Assembly (NCBI GenBank): GCA_001804815.1
Contig: MHBI01000008.1
Coordinates: forward strand, 1 to 42,618
DNA length: 42,618 bases
DNA from: Lentisphaerae bacterium GWF2_50_93
GTDB taxonomy: Bacteria; Verrucomicrobiota; Lentisphaeria; Victivallales; GWF2-50-93
Direction of reading: 5' to 3'
Of this stretch, positions 16,051 through 23,257 are shown piece after piece. The notes under the pieces are model-generated. The model saw only the letters and a program-made list of their open reading frames with translations, was not told the origin of the DNA and made no database searches. Numbering within the stretch: position 1 is the stretch's first letter; each line of letters starts with the position of its first letter. The position numbers and the translations under genes are program-made.

Positions 16051-17234
16051 TTAAGGCCTCCTGTAGTTTTCCTGCTGGGACTATGACCCGTTGCTCGTTT
16101 GAAGAGTTCAAAATCCAGCAATCCGCCGATCACGGCGCATTCCATGCCGAACGGCAGGTAGCCGGCGTATCCGAGCAATGGCATTTCAAAAACTTTGAAG
16201 CGTTCCACGAAAGGAACAGAATACGCCCATTTGGGAAGGCTGTAGAAATTCCACATCTCCCAGAAGAATCCGCAGATCAGTGCAGCTAGTGCAAGAAGAA
16301 AGATCTTCCGCCATCTGCCTTCCGTTATCCCTGAAAAAATATTCTCCTCGCCTCTCAGCGTCTGCAGCGAGGTGATTATCAGGAGCGGAGAGAGCCAGAG
16401 TATCGGAAAAAGATAATCGGGATATCTTCCGATGCCGGCAAGCCCAAGACATGCAAGCGTGAGGATAATCCACGCCACAGATTTTGTATTCATGAATCTG
16501 ATTTTGACAAAGTTGTCCAGTGAAGATATGCGATCTGAAAATGTCTCAAGCAGTTCGTACGTGCCGAGAACCGCCGGGAGCACGGTCGAAAAGCACAGAG
16601 TTGCGAATATCGCATATTCGACCGACGAGAAATTCTCCGCCCCGATGTAGTGCCAGTTCTGGACGAACCTGTTGAGATACTCGAAGAACCACCAGAACAT
16701 GGAGCTCAGGGGAAACAGCAAAATGAAATAGGCAGGCCTGTCCTTCAGCATGCAATTGCCGGACCTTGCATATGCCAGCGCGTTGATGATGACGATGTAT
16801 GAAAACCAGATCGGGCTGAATGTGTATGATTGGATTAAGGAAAAGCATTCAAACCTGGTCCAGGCAAGCGTCCAGAAAGTACCACAGGCGAGAACTGCGA
16901 TCCAGCCCCATGACGGGAACGGACGGATCAAGAATGGCCGCATAGGGACGGCTTCGCCCGTCGAGAATAATATTTTCTTAATAAACGGAACTATTACAGC
17001 TATAATGAAAAGAACCAGCAATGAAAATGCGATCCAGGAGAATCCTTCGTGCAGCACATAGGCCGTGAGCGGCGGGAATTCGAGATAATAATCCATGGGT
17101 CTTCCTATTGACACTGCCCCGATGATCGGCAGTCCGAGCAGGAGCGGGATTGCCAGAAGAATATGCAAGAGCACGCCATGCCGTTTACGCAAAGTGCTCT
17201 CTTCCGCAAAGCTATCTTTTGAGCTTGTTTCCAT
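16047..17234 (-). CDS. Polytopic membrane protein of unknown function
   Basis: A 395-residue protein with about ten transmembrane helices, for example around residues 20-41, 61-84, 110-129, 137-156, 170-189, 208-230, 252-291, 307-330 and 350-376. Aromatic-rich stretches are conspicuous: SSMFWWFFEYLNRFVQNWHY and FFWEMWNFYSLPKW. Paired histidines or acidic metal sites are not obvious. I recall similar uncharacterised proteins in deltaproteobacteria and PVC, but cannot name a family. It is the first gene of a three-gene run with the TPR protein and the radical SAM enzyme, which suggests a membrane-lipid or envelope modification theme. A hairpin GACGG-CTTCGC-CCGTC at 16947-16962 lies in the coding region and may be an old repeat. 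Confidence 0.75.
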   Translation of the reverse strand: METSSKDSFAEESTLRKRHGVLLHILLAIPLLLGLPIIGAVSIGRPMDYYLEFPPLTAYVLHEGFSWIAFSLLVLFIIAVIVPFIKKILFSTGEAVPMRPFLIRPFPSWGWIAVLACGTFWTLAWTRFECFSLIQSYTFSPIWFSYIVIINALAYARSGNCMLKDRPAYFILLFPLSSMFWWFFEYLNRFVQNWHYIGAENFSSVEYAIFATLCFSTVLPAVLGTYELLETFSDRISSLDNFVKIRFMNTKSVAWIILTLACLGLAGIGRYPDYLFPILWLSPLLIITSLQTLRGEENIFSGITEGRWRKIFLLALAALICGFFWEMWNFYSLPKWAYSVPFVERFKVFEMPLLGYAGYLPFGMECAVIGGLLDFELFKRATGHSPSRKTTGGLK

Positions 17235-17294
17235 CTTCTTATCTCCATTGATATTGACTGAAGGCTCTAATTAAGAAATCCTATCTTATCTCTC

Positions 17295-17450
17295 GTCAGG
17301 CGCCTTGGCCTGACTTTGGACTGCGGTACCCCTGTACCGCTTTGCATTTGCAGCGGATCTGATTTATTCGATTCCCCGCTTTCAGCGCCTTCCAAAGCGG
17401 CAGATGACTGCCGCATTCCAAAGATTCGTCCTCCTACTGAGGACTCATCG
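17295..17450 (-). repeat. Hairpin-chain repeat, copy A
   Basis: A chain of short stems separated by 'CTTTGGA'-like spacers. The stems are GTCAGGCGCCTTGGCCTGAC (17295-17314), GCGGTACCCCTGTACCGC (17323-17340), GCGGCAG-ATGA-CTGCCGC (17397-17414) and GTCCTC-CTACT-GAGGAC (17429-17445), ending in TCATC. The same outer stems in the same order occur in opposite orientation at 27165-27349, whereas inner stems differ in sequence but still pair. The 300-bp gap 17235-17499 holds nothing else. Confidence 0.8.
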
Positions 17451-17499
17451 TAAAATCGCTCCAATCCACAACAATCAATCATTTCTTGATTACATAAGC

Positions 17500-17955
17500 T
17501 CAGGAAGACGACAGAGGCGATTTTTCTAAAATCGATTGTTCTGTTCTAAAAGCTCTTTCTTTTCTTGCACCGGACTGAATCAGGAGAAGCCCTGTTCCTA
17601 CCAAGATACAGAAAGCCGTGTCACACAAGAAGGGAAACGGCGGTAATCCGAGCCTCAAACCGCTGATCAGCAGGACGATTCCTTCTGCGATACAGAGATA
17701 TGCCATAAGTGGGATTATAACGGCATATTTACCCGGAAAAATCAGGATGGCAGCGAAGATCACGCCGATCATCGTGAATCCTCCGCCCGCCATTCGCAAC
17801 CAGTAGTTCAGCATCGGGTCGTCTGGAATTGCACCAGCCCCAAGACCATTCAATCCTGCCGTGGCAACTGACCATGGCAAAAGAACCCCAAGGATGGAAA
17901 TCCCCCACCCAGACGCAGCTACTATCAGAATTAACTTTTGCAGTCGCGTATACAT
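17500..17955 (-). CDS. Four-span membrane protein (151 aa)
   Basis: Unknown function. Four hydrophobic segments occur, near residues 9-30, 53-71, 76-97 and 105-127, with little outside them apart from a basic, serine-rich tail (GARKERAFRTEQSILEKSPLSSS). The tail region includes a small palindrome (CGATTTT-TCT-AAAATCG, 17518-17534). It lies downstream of the winged-helix regulator gene on the same strand, but 230 bp with a large inverted repeat lies between, so it is probably transcribed separately. Confidence 0.65.
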   Translation of the reverse strand: MYTRLQKLILIVAASGWGISILGVLLPWSVATAGLNGLGAGAIPDDPMLNYWLRMAGGGFTMIGVIFAAILIFPGKYAVIIPLMAYLCIAEGIVLLISGLRLGLPPFPFLCDTAFCILVGTGLLLIQSGARKERAFRTEQSILEKSPLSSS

Positions 17956-18027
17956 GTTTAGCGGACCTCAGTATCCTTTCATGAATGAACCATTCTCAAC
18001 TATGCTTCTCTTGAGCTGATTGCTTAA

Positions 18028-18169
18028 GTTGGAGTTCACAGCTTCAGCGTGTCTTCTATTTTCCAGCATTGCTCTACACCCACAATTACTTAAGATTTAA
18101 ATTCCAGACGGCAATCATAAGAAACCAAGCTCCAGAGAAACGCGCACGCTAAAGACTGTGAACTCCAAC
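18028..18169. repeat. Inverted repeat with GTTGGAGTTCACAG arms
   Basis: GTTGGAGTTCACAG followed by CTTCAGCGTG (18028-18051) is the inverse of the right arm at 18145-18169, with one extra base in the middle. Each arm also folds on itself (CACGCTGAAGCTGTG type). The 90-bp centre has no coding potential. Its foot differs from the GTAG family, so it is probably another dispersed repeat type. Confidence 0.65.
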
Positions 18170-18188
18170 AAAACCCCTCCGAGAGTAT

Positions 18189-18563
18189 CTACGCCCTTGC
18201 GGTCCTCGCATGCATGGCGGGTGCGTGCGTCTTTTCAGGCTTAATTGCCTTCTTCGCCTTTGCCAGTATTTCGCCAAGGGCGGTCAGGTATTCATTGAAT
18301 CTCTCAAGTCCTGAGACCGATATCATGACGGTGGTCCTAGGCTTGCTGTCGACAAACTTCTTGCTTATGGTGATGACACCGGACTCCTCCAGCGCCTTCA
18401 GATGCCTGCTTAGATTGCCGTCGGTGAGGTTGCATGCCTCCTTTATTTCATTGAACGACATCTCCCTGCCGGCGGCGCAGAGCACGGAGATTATGGAAAG
18501 CCTGTTCGGCTCATGGAATATTTTTTCCAGAAGTTCAGAATTGCCGCTGATATCAGTTGTCAT
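18189..18563 (-). CDS. Winged-helix transcriptional regulator
   Basis: A 124-residue ArsR/HTH_34-like DNA-binding protein. Residues about 10-90 form the winged helix: EPNRLSIISVLCAAGREMSF, then NEIKEACNLTDGNLSRHLKALEESGVI (recognition helix DGNLSRHLKAL) and a wing with KKFVDSKPRTTVMIS. A helical segment (about 93-115) probably dimerises. No cysteine metal site is present, so it is unlikely to be a metal sensor. In many bacteria regulators of this type sit next to genes for small membrane proteins, as here with 18671-20369. The ribosome site GAGGAG, 7 bases before the ATG, supports the start. Confidence 0.88.
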   Translation of the reverse strand: MTTDISGNSELLEKIFHEPNRLSIISVLCAAGREMSFNEIKEACNLTDGNLSRHLKALEESGVITISKKFVDSKPRTTVMISVSGLERFNEYLTALGEILAKAKKAIKPEKTHAPAMHARTARA

Positions 18564-18670
18564 GATTGCACTCCTCGTTAAGCATTAGCGTTGCGCACCT
18601 GGCAAATTATCAATTGCCGTGCCCCAGTTGTTCCTGTTAATAAAATCTTCAAAGTCCTTGTCCTTATATT

Positions 18671-19234
18671 TCAAAATGGAATCTTGCCTGCGTCATTGAC
18701 AGAACCATCGGCATAGAGGGCGTTGAACGCGCTCTGCATTCCAGCTTTGCCATGATACGGCCCGGCGTCAATCATGATGGCGAAATTCTCAGGTGGAACC
18801 AATCCACCATACGGCGTCGTGTCGTATTGCTTGCTGCCTGCCCTTTCATTGCCGGGGAGTTCAATCTGCGTCCAGTTCCACACATAGCTGGTGCCTTCCG
18901 TGGCATATAGGGATTCGTTCTCATCAGGACATTGGAATATCTGCGTGTGCTTTTCCATGTTGAGCGCAGTGGAGAGAAGTATCCTGGTGGGATTCGCAAG
19001 CTTCTGGGACGTACAATTGAACGGGTAGAAGCCATTGCAGCTCTGCTCATACACCTGGACTGCAAGACCTATCTGCTTCAGGTTTGAAACACAGCTTATC
19101 CGCTTGCCAGACTTCTTTGCACGGGTAAGGGCAGGCAGCACCAGCGCCATCAGGATTCCGAGAATGGCTGTCACCACCAGGAGCTCCACCAGTGTAAACC
19201 CGCCAGCATTCATATGTTTCCCGGGATGTTTCAT
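18671..19234 (-). CDS. Prepilin-type protein with PVC pseudopilin head
   Basis: A 187-residue type IV pilin-like protein. Its N-terminal leader is cut before F in G-FTLVELLVVTAIL, with the conserved Glu at +5, followed by the hydrophobic helix. After CVSNLKQIGLAVQVYEQ comes a beta-rich head that ends in ALYADGSVNDAG, the 'DG' motif typical of pseudopilins abundant in Lentisphaerota, Verrucomicrobiota and Planctomycetes (DUF1559-like). Such proteins are exported and assembled or anchored by type II/IV pilus machinery encoded elsewhere. It overlaps the upstream 182-residue gene by ATGA, so it is co-translated with two membrane proteins. MKHPGKH is used as start; an internal ATG seven codons later is also possible. 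Confidence 0.9.
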   Translation of the reverse strand: MKHPGKHMNAGGFTLVELLVVTAILGILMALVLPALTRAKKSGKRISCVSNLKQIGLAVQVYEQSCNGFYPFNCTSQKLANPTRILLSTALNMEKHTQIFQCPDENESLYATEGTSYVWNWTQIELPGNERAGSKQYDTTPYGGLVPPENFAIMIDAGPYHGKAGMQSAFNALYADGSVNDAGKIPF

Positions 19235-19779
19235 TTCTGCACTTTCCTCCTGGCCTGATCTTTTACTATTTCATACATGGCCTGCGTCAATGGCGCGGAC
19301 TCCGCCTTCTGCCTTCCGCTTAATTCAAGCAGGAAGAACCTGGAAGCTCCGCGCAAAGCACCGTTGCCGGCGGAACTATCAAAGAAATCCGAAACCTTAT
19401 CGGGATCCTCAAGGGCCTTCCTCCGAAGATCATCTGCAGATTCCCGGATGACCTTCTCCCGGATTGAAGAAGGAAGCATGAACAGCAGCTTAAAGGACTT
19501 CCCAAGTTCCTTGCAGGTCGCTTCGGCTATTTGTTTTTCCGTAGCGGCTGGATCCTGCAGGAGTTTCTTTTTTTCAGGGTCGGACAATCCCCTGAAAGAA
19601 CTGTCAATCTCATTCAAAAGCTTCTCGGGATCGATGTACTCCGGATTCGCTATCGCCTTCTGGATGGCCTCGGCCTTCCTCATTTTCGAGTCCACCCAGG
19701 AATACGCCAGGAACATCAGGACAACCAAGGCTGCCCCGCAGGACACAAGAATAATTATTTTTTTCCTTTTCTTTTGCAT
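19231..19779 (-). CDS. Single-span membrane-anchored helical protein
   Basis: Unknown function. A Lys/Arg-rich N-terminus is followed by one transmembrane helix (about 8-27) and a mostly helical, charged domain of about 150 residues with no recognised motif (IDPEKLLNEIDSSFRGLSDPE, DDLRRKALEDPDKVSDFF). The ATG overlaps the stop of the upstream gene (TGATG); a GTG three bases earlier could be used instead. The 3' end overlaps the pilin-like gene. The position between a polytopic membrane protein and a pilin-like protein suggests an accessory of one membrane complex, which is inference. Confidence 0.7.
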   Translation of the reverse strand: MQKKRKKIIILVSCGAALVVLMFLAYSWVDSKMRKAEAIQKAIANPEYIDPEKLLNEIDSSFRGLSDPEKKKLLQDPAATEKQIAEATCKELGKSFKLLFMLPSSIREKVIRESADDLRRKALEDPDKVSDFFDSSAGNGALRGASRFFLLELSGRQKAESAPLTQAMYEIVKDQARRKVQK

Positions 19780-20369
19780 CACTTGGCACTGTTCCTATTG
19801 AATATATATCCTCCGGCAATCTCTCCGGCGAAGAAGACAACGCCCATCGGCCATGGGTTATAGAAATCATTGAAAGCGAAAAGACATATGGTGCCGCACA
19901 ATATGTAGAAGAGGCCGACAATGTAGTTTTCACCTGGCAATGACAGCCTGTAGGAAACGTGGACAAGTCCGTATAGGACCATCCAGACGCCGAAAAGCAG
20001 GTCATAGTGCTGATGGCTGATGAGGGCGAAGGTCAATATTGCACCGACGGCCAGCGCCGGAAGAGCATCAACAGCGGGAAGGAGCCTGTTGATGTCCCTG
20101 CCCGCCTCCTGATCGTAGAGGAACCACCAGAGCATTGCTCCATAATTAACGACAAGTGAAATGGCGAGGACAGCTCCCCAGACAAGCAACTGGGATTCAG
20201 GTGTCCTGGCTATTGGCATGAAGGAAATGACTGCTGCGCCAGCGATCGCCACAACACCGCCAATCGCCCTGGCCGTGCCGGAATATCCCCTGAAATTCCT
20301 TTTCGCGAGGACTAGCTCCTGCATTTTTCTGACCTGCGCCAGCGCGTCGTGTATGTGGTTTGCGATCAT
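19779..20369 (-). CDS. Polytopic membrane protein (196 aa)
   Basis: Five or six transmembrane helices follow an N-terminal cytoplasmic helix (IANHIHDALAQVRKMQELVLAKRNF). The start at 20369 is chosen because GGAAAGGAGGG lies 5 bases before this ATG; the longer reading frame upstream lacks a ribosome site. The soluble helix followed by membrane spans resembles small uncharacterised membrane proteins often encoded beside winged-helix regulators of the type found at 18189. It is first in a coupled set with the 182-residue protein and the pilin-like protein. Confidence 0.75.
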   Translation of the reverse strand: MIANHIHDALAQVRKMQELVLAKRNFRGYSGTARAIGGVVAIAGAAVISFMPIARTPESQLLVWGAVLAISLVVNYGAMLWWFLYDQEAGRDINRLLPAVDALPALAVGAILTFALISHQHYDLLFGVWMVLYGLVHVSYRLSLPGENYIVGLFYILCGTICLFAFNDFYNPWPMGVVFFAGEIAGGYIFNRNSAK

Positions 20370-20481
20370 CGCATCCCTCCTTTCCTTAGCCTTACAATAA
20401 TCTCGGCAAAGAACTTTGCAAGGCAAAGTTTTGTAGATTTTTCAAATATTTTAATCTCATGTTAGAAGGGATGAAGAATGC

Positions 20482-20505
20482 CGCAGACAGTAATGTCTGC
20501 GCTAC
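20482..20505 (-). repeat. GTAG-foot REP hairpin supplying the bioA stop codon
   Basis: CGCAGACA-GTAA-TGTCTGCG (20482-20501) is a perfect hairpin directly followed by CTAC (GTAG on the gene's strand). The TAG of GTAG is the bioA stop (AAG TAG). Confidence 0.8.
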
Positions 20506-21839
20506 TTAAGAGTCGTCTTCAGGGACTTCACGGCTATTTCGGCGAGATCGTCGAGGACTTTTGCAGGAGTGTTGAGGGGAGGAAGAAAATATATCGTGTC
20601 GCCCAGCGGCCTGAGAAGAGCTCCGTACTTAACCGCATTCTGGTAGAACTTGAAACCAGTCCTTTCTTCGGCAGGAAAACATTTCCCCGAATACGGATCG
20701 CATATTTCTGCAGCCACTATATATCCAACACCTCGGATATTCCTGAGCGCTCCGGTCTCAGACGCTACCCACTCCATGCGCCTGCGAAGTTCGTAGCTCT
20801 GCTTTGCGACTTTCGCAACTATGCCCTCATCATCATATATCTTCATTGCTTCAAGAGCGGCGGCGGCGGCGATCGCATTCCCAGAATATGTATTGGAATG
20901 CAGAAAGGCTCTCCCCTTCGAATAATCCGCATAGAAAGCTTTATATATATTATCGGTACATAGGACAGCCGACATCGGCCCCCAGCCCGCAGTCAAGCCT
21001 TTTGAAAGACATACAAAGTCAGGAACGATCCCGGCGTGCTCGCAGGCAAGCATCTTGCCGGTGCGTCCGAATCCTGTCATTATCTCGTCGGCGATGAGAT
21101 GGACGTTGTTCTTCTTCGTCCATTTCCTGAGTTTACCGAGGAAATCAGGGCTGTATATCCGCATTCCCCCGGCTCCTTGCACCACAGGTTCCAGAATGAT
21201 CGCAGAGACGCTTCCTGCATCCTTGTCAAGGTTCAATTCAATTTCCTTCCAGGCCGAAGGGCTCATATGCCCCCACGCCTTGGAATCAGGTCCGGACACA
21301 TACGGGATATCCGAGATCTTCGGGATCCAGGTCATCAGGGGCGCAAAAGGCCTTGAATATAATTCGCAGTCGCTTGCGGCAAGGGTGAGGATGGTCTCGC
21401 CGTGGTATCCGTTCTCCAGCGAAAGGAACTTCGTCCTTTGCGGAGAACCGGTCTGCGCATGGTATTGCAGGCTCATCTTCATCGCGACCTCAACGGCCGT
21501 CGAACCGTTGTCCGCATAAAAGACCTTGTCAAGCCCCGGCATCAGCGCGCACAATCTTTCCGAGAGTTCCACCAGTATCTCATTGCATGTGTTCGCCATG
21601 ATGACATGTTCGAATTTCCCGATCTGGGCTTTGACGGCACGTCTGATGCGCGGATGTGAATGGCCCAGGCTCTTGCACCACCAGGAGCTGATACCATCGA
21701 TCACTTTTCGGCCATCGGTGGTCATGATATAAGGCCCCCTCGCCTCCTTCACTGGAATTGGCGGGAAGGACTCATAGTCCTTCATCTGGGAACATGGATG
21801 CCAGACGTGCTGCAAATCTCTTTTCTGGAGCTTGTTCAT
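20502..21839 (-). CDS. bioA: Adenosylmethionine-8-amino-7-oxononanoate aminotransferase
   Basis: A PLP-dependent enzyme of biotin synthesis that moves the amino group of S-adenosylmethionine to KAPA, giving DAPA. BioA-specific features are the N-terminal HVWHPCSQM, the SSWWCKSLGH segment (about 51-60), NGSTAVEVAMKM, DEIMTGFGRTG (251-261) and the PLP lysine K280 in LSKGLTAGWGPMSAVL. These distinguish it from other class-III aminotransferases. The length of 445 residues is typical. No other biotin gene lies nearby. Its stop codon is part of a REP hairpin. The lipoprotein gene upstream ends only 1 bp before its start. Confidence 0.96.
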   Translation of the reverse strand: MNKLQKRDLQHVWHPCSQMKDYESFPPIPVKEARGPYIMTTDGRKVIDGISSWWCKSLGHSHPRIRRAVKAQIGKFEHVIMANTCNEILVELSERLCALMPGLDKVFYADNGSTAVEVAMKMSLQYHAQTGSPQRTKFLSLENGYHGETILTLAASDCELYSRPFAPLMTWIPKISDIPYVSGPDSKAWGHMSPSAWKEIELNLDKDAGSVSAIILEPVVQGAGGMRIYSPDFLGKLRKWTKKNNVHLIADEIMTGFGRTGKMLACEHAGIVPDFVCLSKGLTAGWGPMSAVLCTDNIYKAFYADYSKGRAFLHSNTYSGNAIAAAAALEAMKIYDDEGIVAKVAKQSYELRRRMEWVASETGALRNIRGVGYIVAAEICDPYSGKCFPAEERTGFKFYQNAVKYGALLRPLGDTIYFLPPLNTPAKVLDDLAEIAVKSLKTTLK

Positions 21840-21840
21840 C

Positions 21841-22203
21841 TTATTTTGCCGCAGGGGAAACTGGTTCGGGTACTTTCTGCTGTTCAGTAGCGTCGATCAC
21901 GACTAACTGAGCGTGTCCGCAGTTCGGGCATAACCAGTCGAGGACATAGGGATCGCCGGGTTTGGGGGTGTTGATGGTTTTGCCCTCAGTCTGGAAGCTG
22001 CACACGGCGCACCTGATCATGTAAGTAGTTTTCTGCGCATTGGCCTTGGCTATCCCGGCACCTATTGCCTTCAATTTCAGCTGCCCGACTGTGGCTTCCT
22101 CGGTTGTCCCCACTGGAATGCCATAGCATCCGCTTAATGCCGACACAAGCATTGCAGAAAGCAGGACAAATACGATTAACGGGAGTATGCTTTTCGAATT
22201 CAT
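21841..22203 (-). CDS. Lipoprotein with a zinc-ribbon domain
   Basis: A 120-residue protein. ATG at 22203 is chosen because AAAGGAG precedes it by 8 bases; the longer frame has no ribosome site. A lipoprotein signal peptide ends in LSGC. The mature part holds two CxxC pairs, CAVC (in MIRCAVCSF) and CPNC (in WLCPNCGHAQLVV), with about 26 residues between them, which fits a zinc ribbon. Zinc ribbons are usual in cytoplasmic proteins and rare in lipoproteins. Function unknown. It ends 1 bp before bioA. Confidence 0.75.
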   Translation of the reverse strand: MNSKSILPLIVFVLLSAMLVSALSGCYGIPVGTTEEATVGQLKLKAIGAGIAKANAQKTTYMIRCAVCSFQTEGKTINTPKPGDPYVLDWLCPNCGHAQLVVIDATEQQKVPEPVSPAAK

Positions 22204-22258
22204 GCCTTTTTCTCCTTTACTAAAACAATCCAATAAACACGAGTGCTGTCCCTTTTGC

Positions 22259-22852
22259 TCAGTCCTTCAACGCAGCGATTGCGGCCGCGTAATCCGGCTC
22301 CTGTGCGATTTCAGGGACGATCTGGACATATTTCACTTTTCCGCCCTCGTCAATGACGATCACCGCCCTGGCTAGAAGACCGGCAATCGGACCATCAACA
22401 ATTTTCACTCCATATGTTTCACCAAAATCCTTTTTTCTAAGGTCGGAGACGGAAACAACATTCTTTATCCCCTCGGCGGAGCAGAACCTGGCATGGGCAA
22501 AAGGAAGATCCTCGGAAACACAGAGCACCACCGTATTCTCAAGCTTAACAGCCTCTTCATTGAATTTCCTCACAGACATCGCGCATACTCCGGTGTCAAT
22601 ACTCGGGAAGATGTTCAGGACAAGCTTCTTTCCTTTGAAATCCTTAAGCGAGACATCCGACATGTCGGTCTTCGTCAGCACGAAATCCGGAGCCTTGTCG
22701 CCTTTCGCCGGGACATTCCCAATGATGTGGATCGGATTACCTTTAAGTTTGATTTCTTTCATAGCCCCCTCCTGTGTTGAGTTTTTGTTTGAAATGCAGC
22801 CAGCCATCAATACGGCCGACAATAATAAAGACATGCAGAAAACTTTCTTCAT
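22259..22852 (-). CDS. tpx: Thiol peroxidase (Tpx) with lipoprotein signal and possible internal start
   Basis: An atypical 2-Cys peroxiredoxin that reduces hydroperoxides. The peroxidatic cysteine is C90 in FPSIDTGVC and the resolving cysteine is C124 in ARFCSAEG, both with classic Tpx context. Residues 1-30 are additional to the usual Tpx and form a lipoprotein signal (VLMAGC, C19), so the long form would be membrane-anchored outside the cytoplasm. A second ATG at 22762 (M31, exactly where ordinary Tpx begins) has a strong AGGAGG 5 bases before it, so a cytosolic form could also be made. The first start (22852) has GGAAGG 7 bases before it. A REP pair abuts the leader. The reducing partner could be the thioredoxin system fed by trxB in this window. 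Confidence 0.9.
   Translation of the reverse strand: MKKVFCMSLLLSAVLMAGCISNKNSTQEGAMKEIKLKGNPIHIIGNVPAKGDKAPDFVLTKTDMSDVSLKDFKGKKLVLNIFPSIDTGVCAMSVRKFNEEAVKLENTVVLCVSEDLPFAHARFCSAEGIKNVVSVSDLRKKDFGETYGVKIVDGPIAGLLARAVIVIDEGGKVKYVQIVPEIAQEPDYAAAIAALKD
22760..22773 (-). promoter_or_regulatory. Strong internal ribosome site and ATG inside tpx
   Basis: On the minus strand AGGAGG (22768-22773) is followed after 5 bases by ATG (22760-22762), in frame with tpx. Translation from here gives a 167-residue protein of standard Tpx length without the lipoprotein signal. Confidence 0.6.
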
Positions 22853-22868
22853 CAATGTACCTTCCAAA

Positions 22869-22931
22869 GTAGGACAGGCTTTCCAGCCTGTTATGTTCCT
22901 TAGAATCAGCAGGCTGGAAAGCCTGCCCTAC
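22869..22931. repeat. GTAG-foot REP pair (BIME-like) in the tpx leader
   Basis: GTAG at 22869 to CTAC at 22928-22931. Both arms are hairpins of the AGGCTTTCCAGCCT type facing each other. The left arm, with 7 further bases, is identical over 33 bases to the inverse of the arm at 23225-23257. Confidence 0.85.
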
Positions 22932-23009
22932 TCCAATTGAATTTCCTTAATATAATCTGAGTATATTCTAGTTGCGTATGTTTCATATTCAATCATAGGT
23001 AGGGAAAAC

Positions 23010-23087
23010 ATGTATACAGCCGGAATCGACATGGGTTCGACAACGACCAAGGCCGTCATGGACAAGGCAATTTGCCTACATCGATGA
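23010..23087 (+). pseudogene. N-terminal relic of an HgdC/BcrA-BadF-type ATPase gene
   Basis: ATG at 23010, behind an AGG-rich ribosome-like sequence, begins MYTAGIDMGSTTTKAVMDK. This is the phosphate-binding start of activators of 2-hydroxyacyl-CoA dehydratases (GIDxGSTTTK). Normal family members have 250 residues or more; here the frame ends after 25 codons. From about 23070 the sequence changes to an unrelated stretch that reads FAYIDERLSQLDEE then stop in another frame (23071-23115), perhaps the 3' end of a transposase or other gene. The gap 22932-23246 thus holds gene debris between two inverted REP arms. Confidence 0.7.
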
Positions 23088-23224
23088 GCGACTCAGCCAA
23101 CTCGATGAGGAATGAGTCTGGACCAGATAACAAGGCGCCGCAGCAGACCGGGACCGCATTATGCTTTTTCAGGGTTCAACGGTTCCTCAGCGGCCCCGGC
23201 TGCTGAGCTTGGACGTTCTCCAAA

Positions 23225-23257
23225 ATAACAGGCTGGAAAGCCTGTCCTACTTTGGAA
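23225..23257 (-). repeat. GTAG-foot REP hairpin supplying the 5'-nucleotidase stop codon
   Basis: The hairpin ACAGGCT-GGAA-AGCCTGT (23228-23245) is followed by CTAC at 23247-23250 (GTAG on the minus strand). Its TAG is the stop codon of the nucleotidase gene (AAG TAG). The 33-base segment 23225-23257 is an exact inverse of 22862-22894. Confidence 0.85.

Noticed and set aside
16947..16962. GACGG-CTTCGC-CCGTC hairpin in the ten-span membrane protein gene as another in-frame REP
   Set aside because: The stem is only 5 bp, the foot reads ATAG not GTAG, and no second arm is present; it may be an old relic or chance.
17267..17482. A 71-codon reading frame on the minus strand
   Set aside because: It lies almost entirely in the hairpin-chain repeat, copy A. 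Its peptide resembles a translation of copy B only because the repeats are related.
20370..20426. Longer N-terminus for the 196-residue membrane protein
   Set aside because: The extra 19 codons lack a ribosome site, whereas a strong one lies just before the ATG at 20369.
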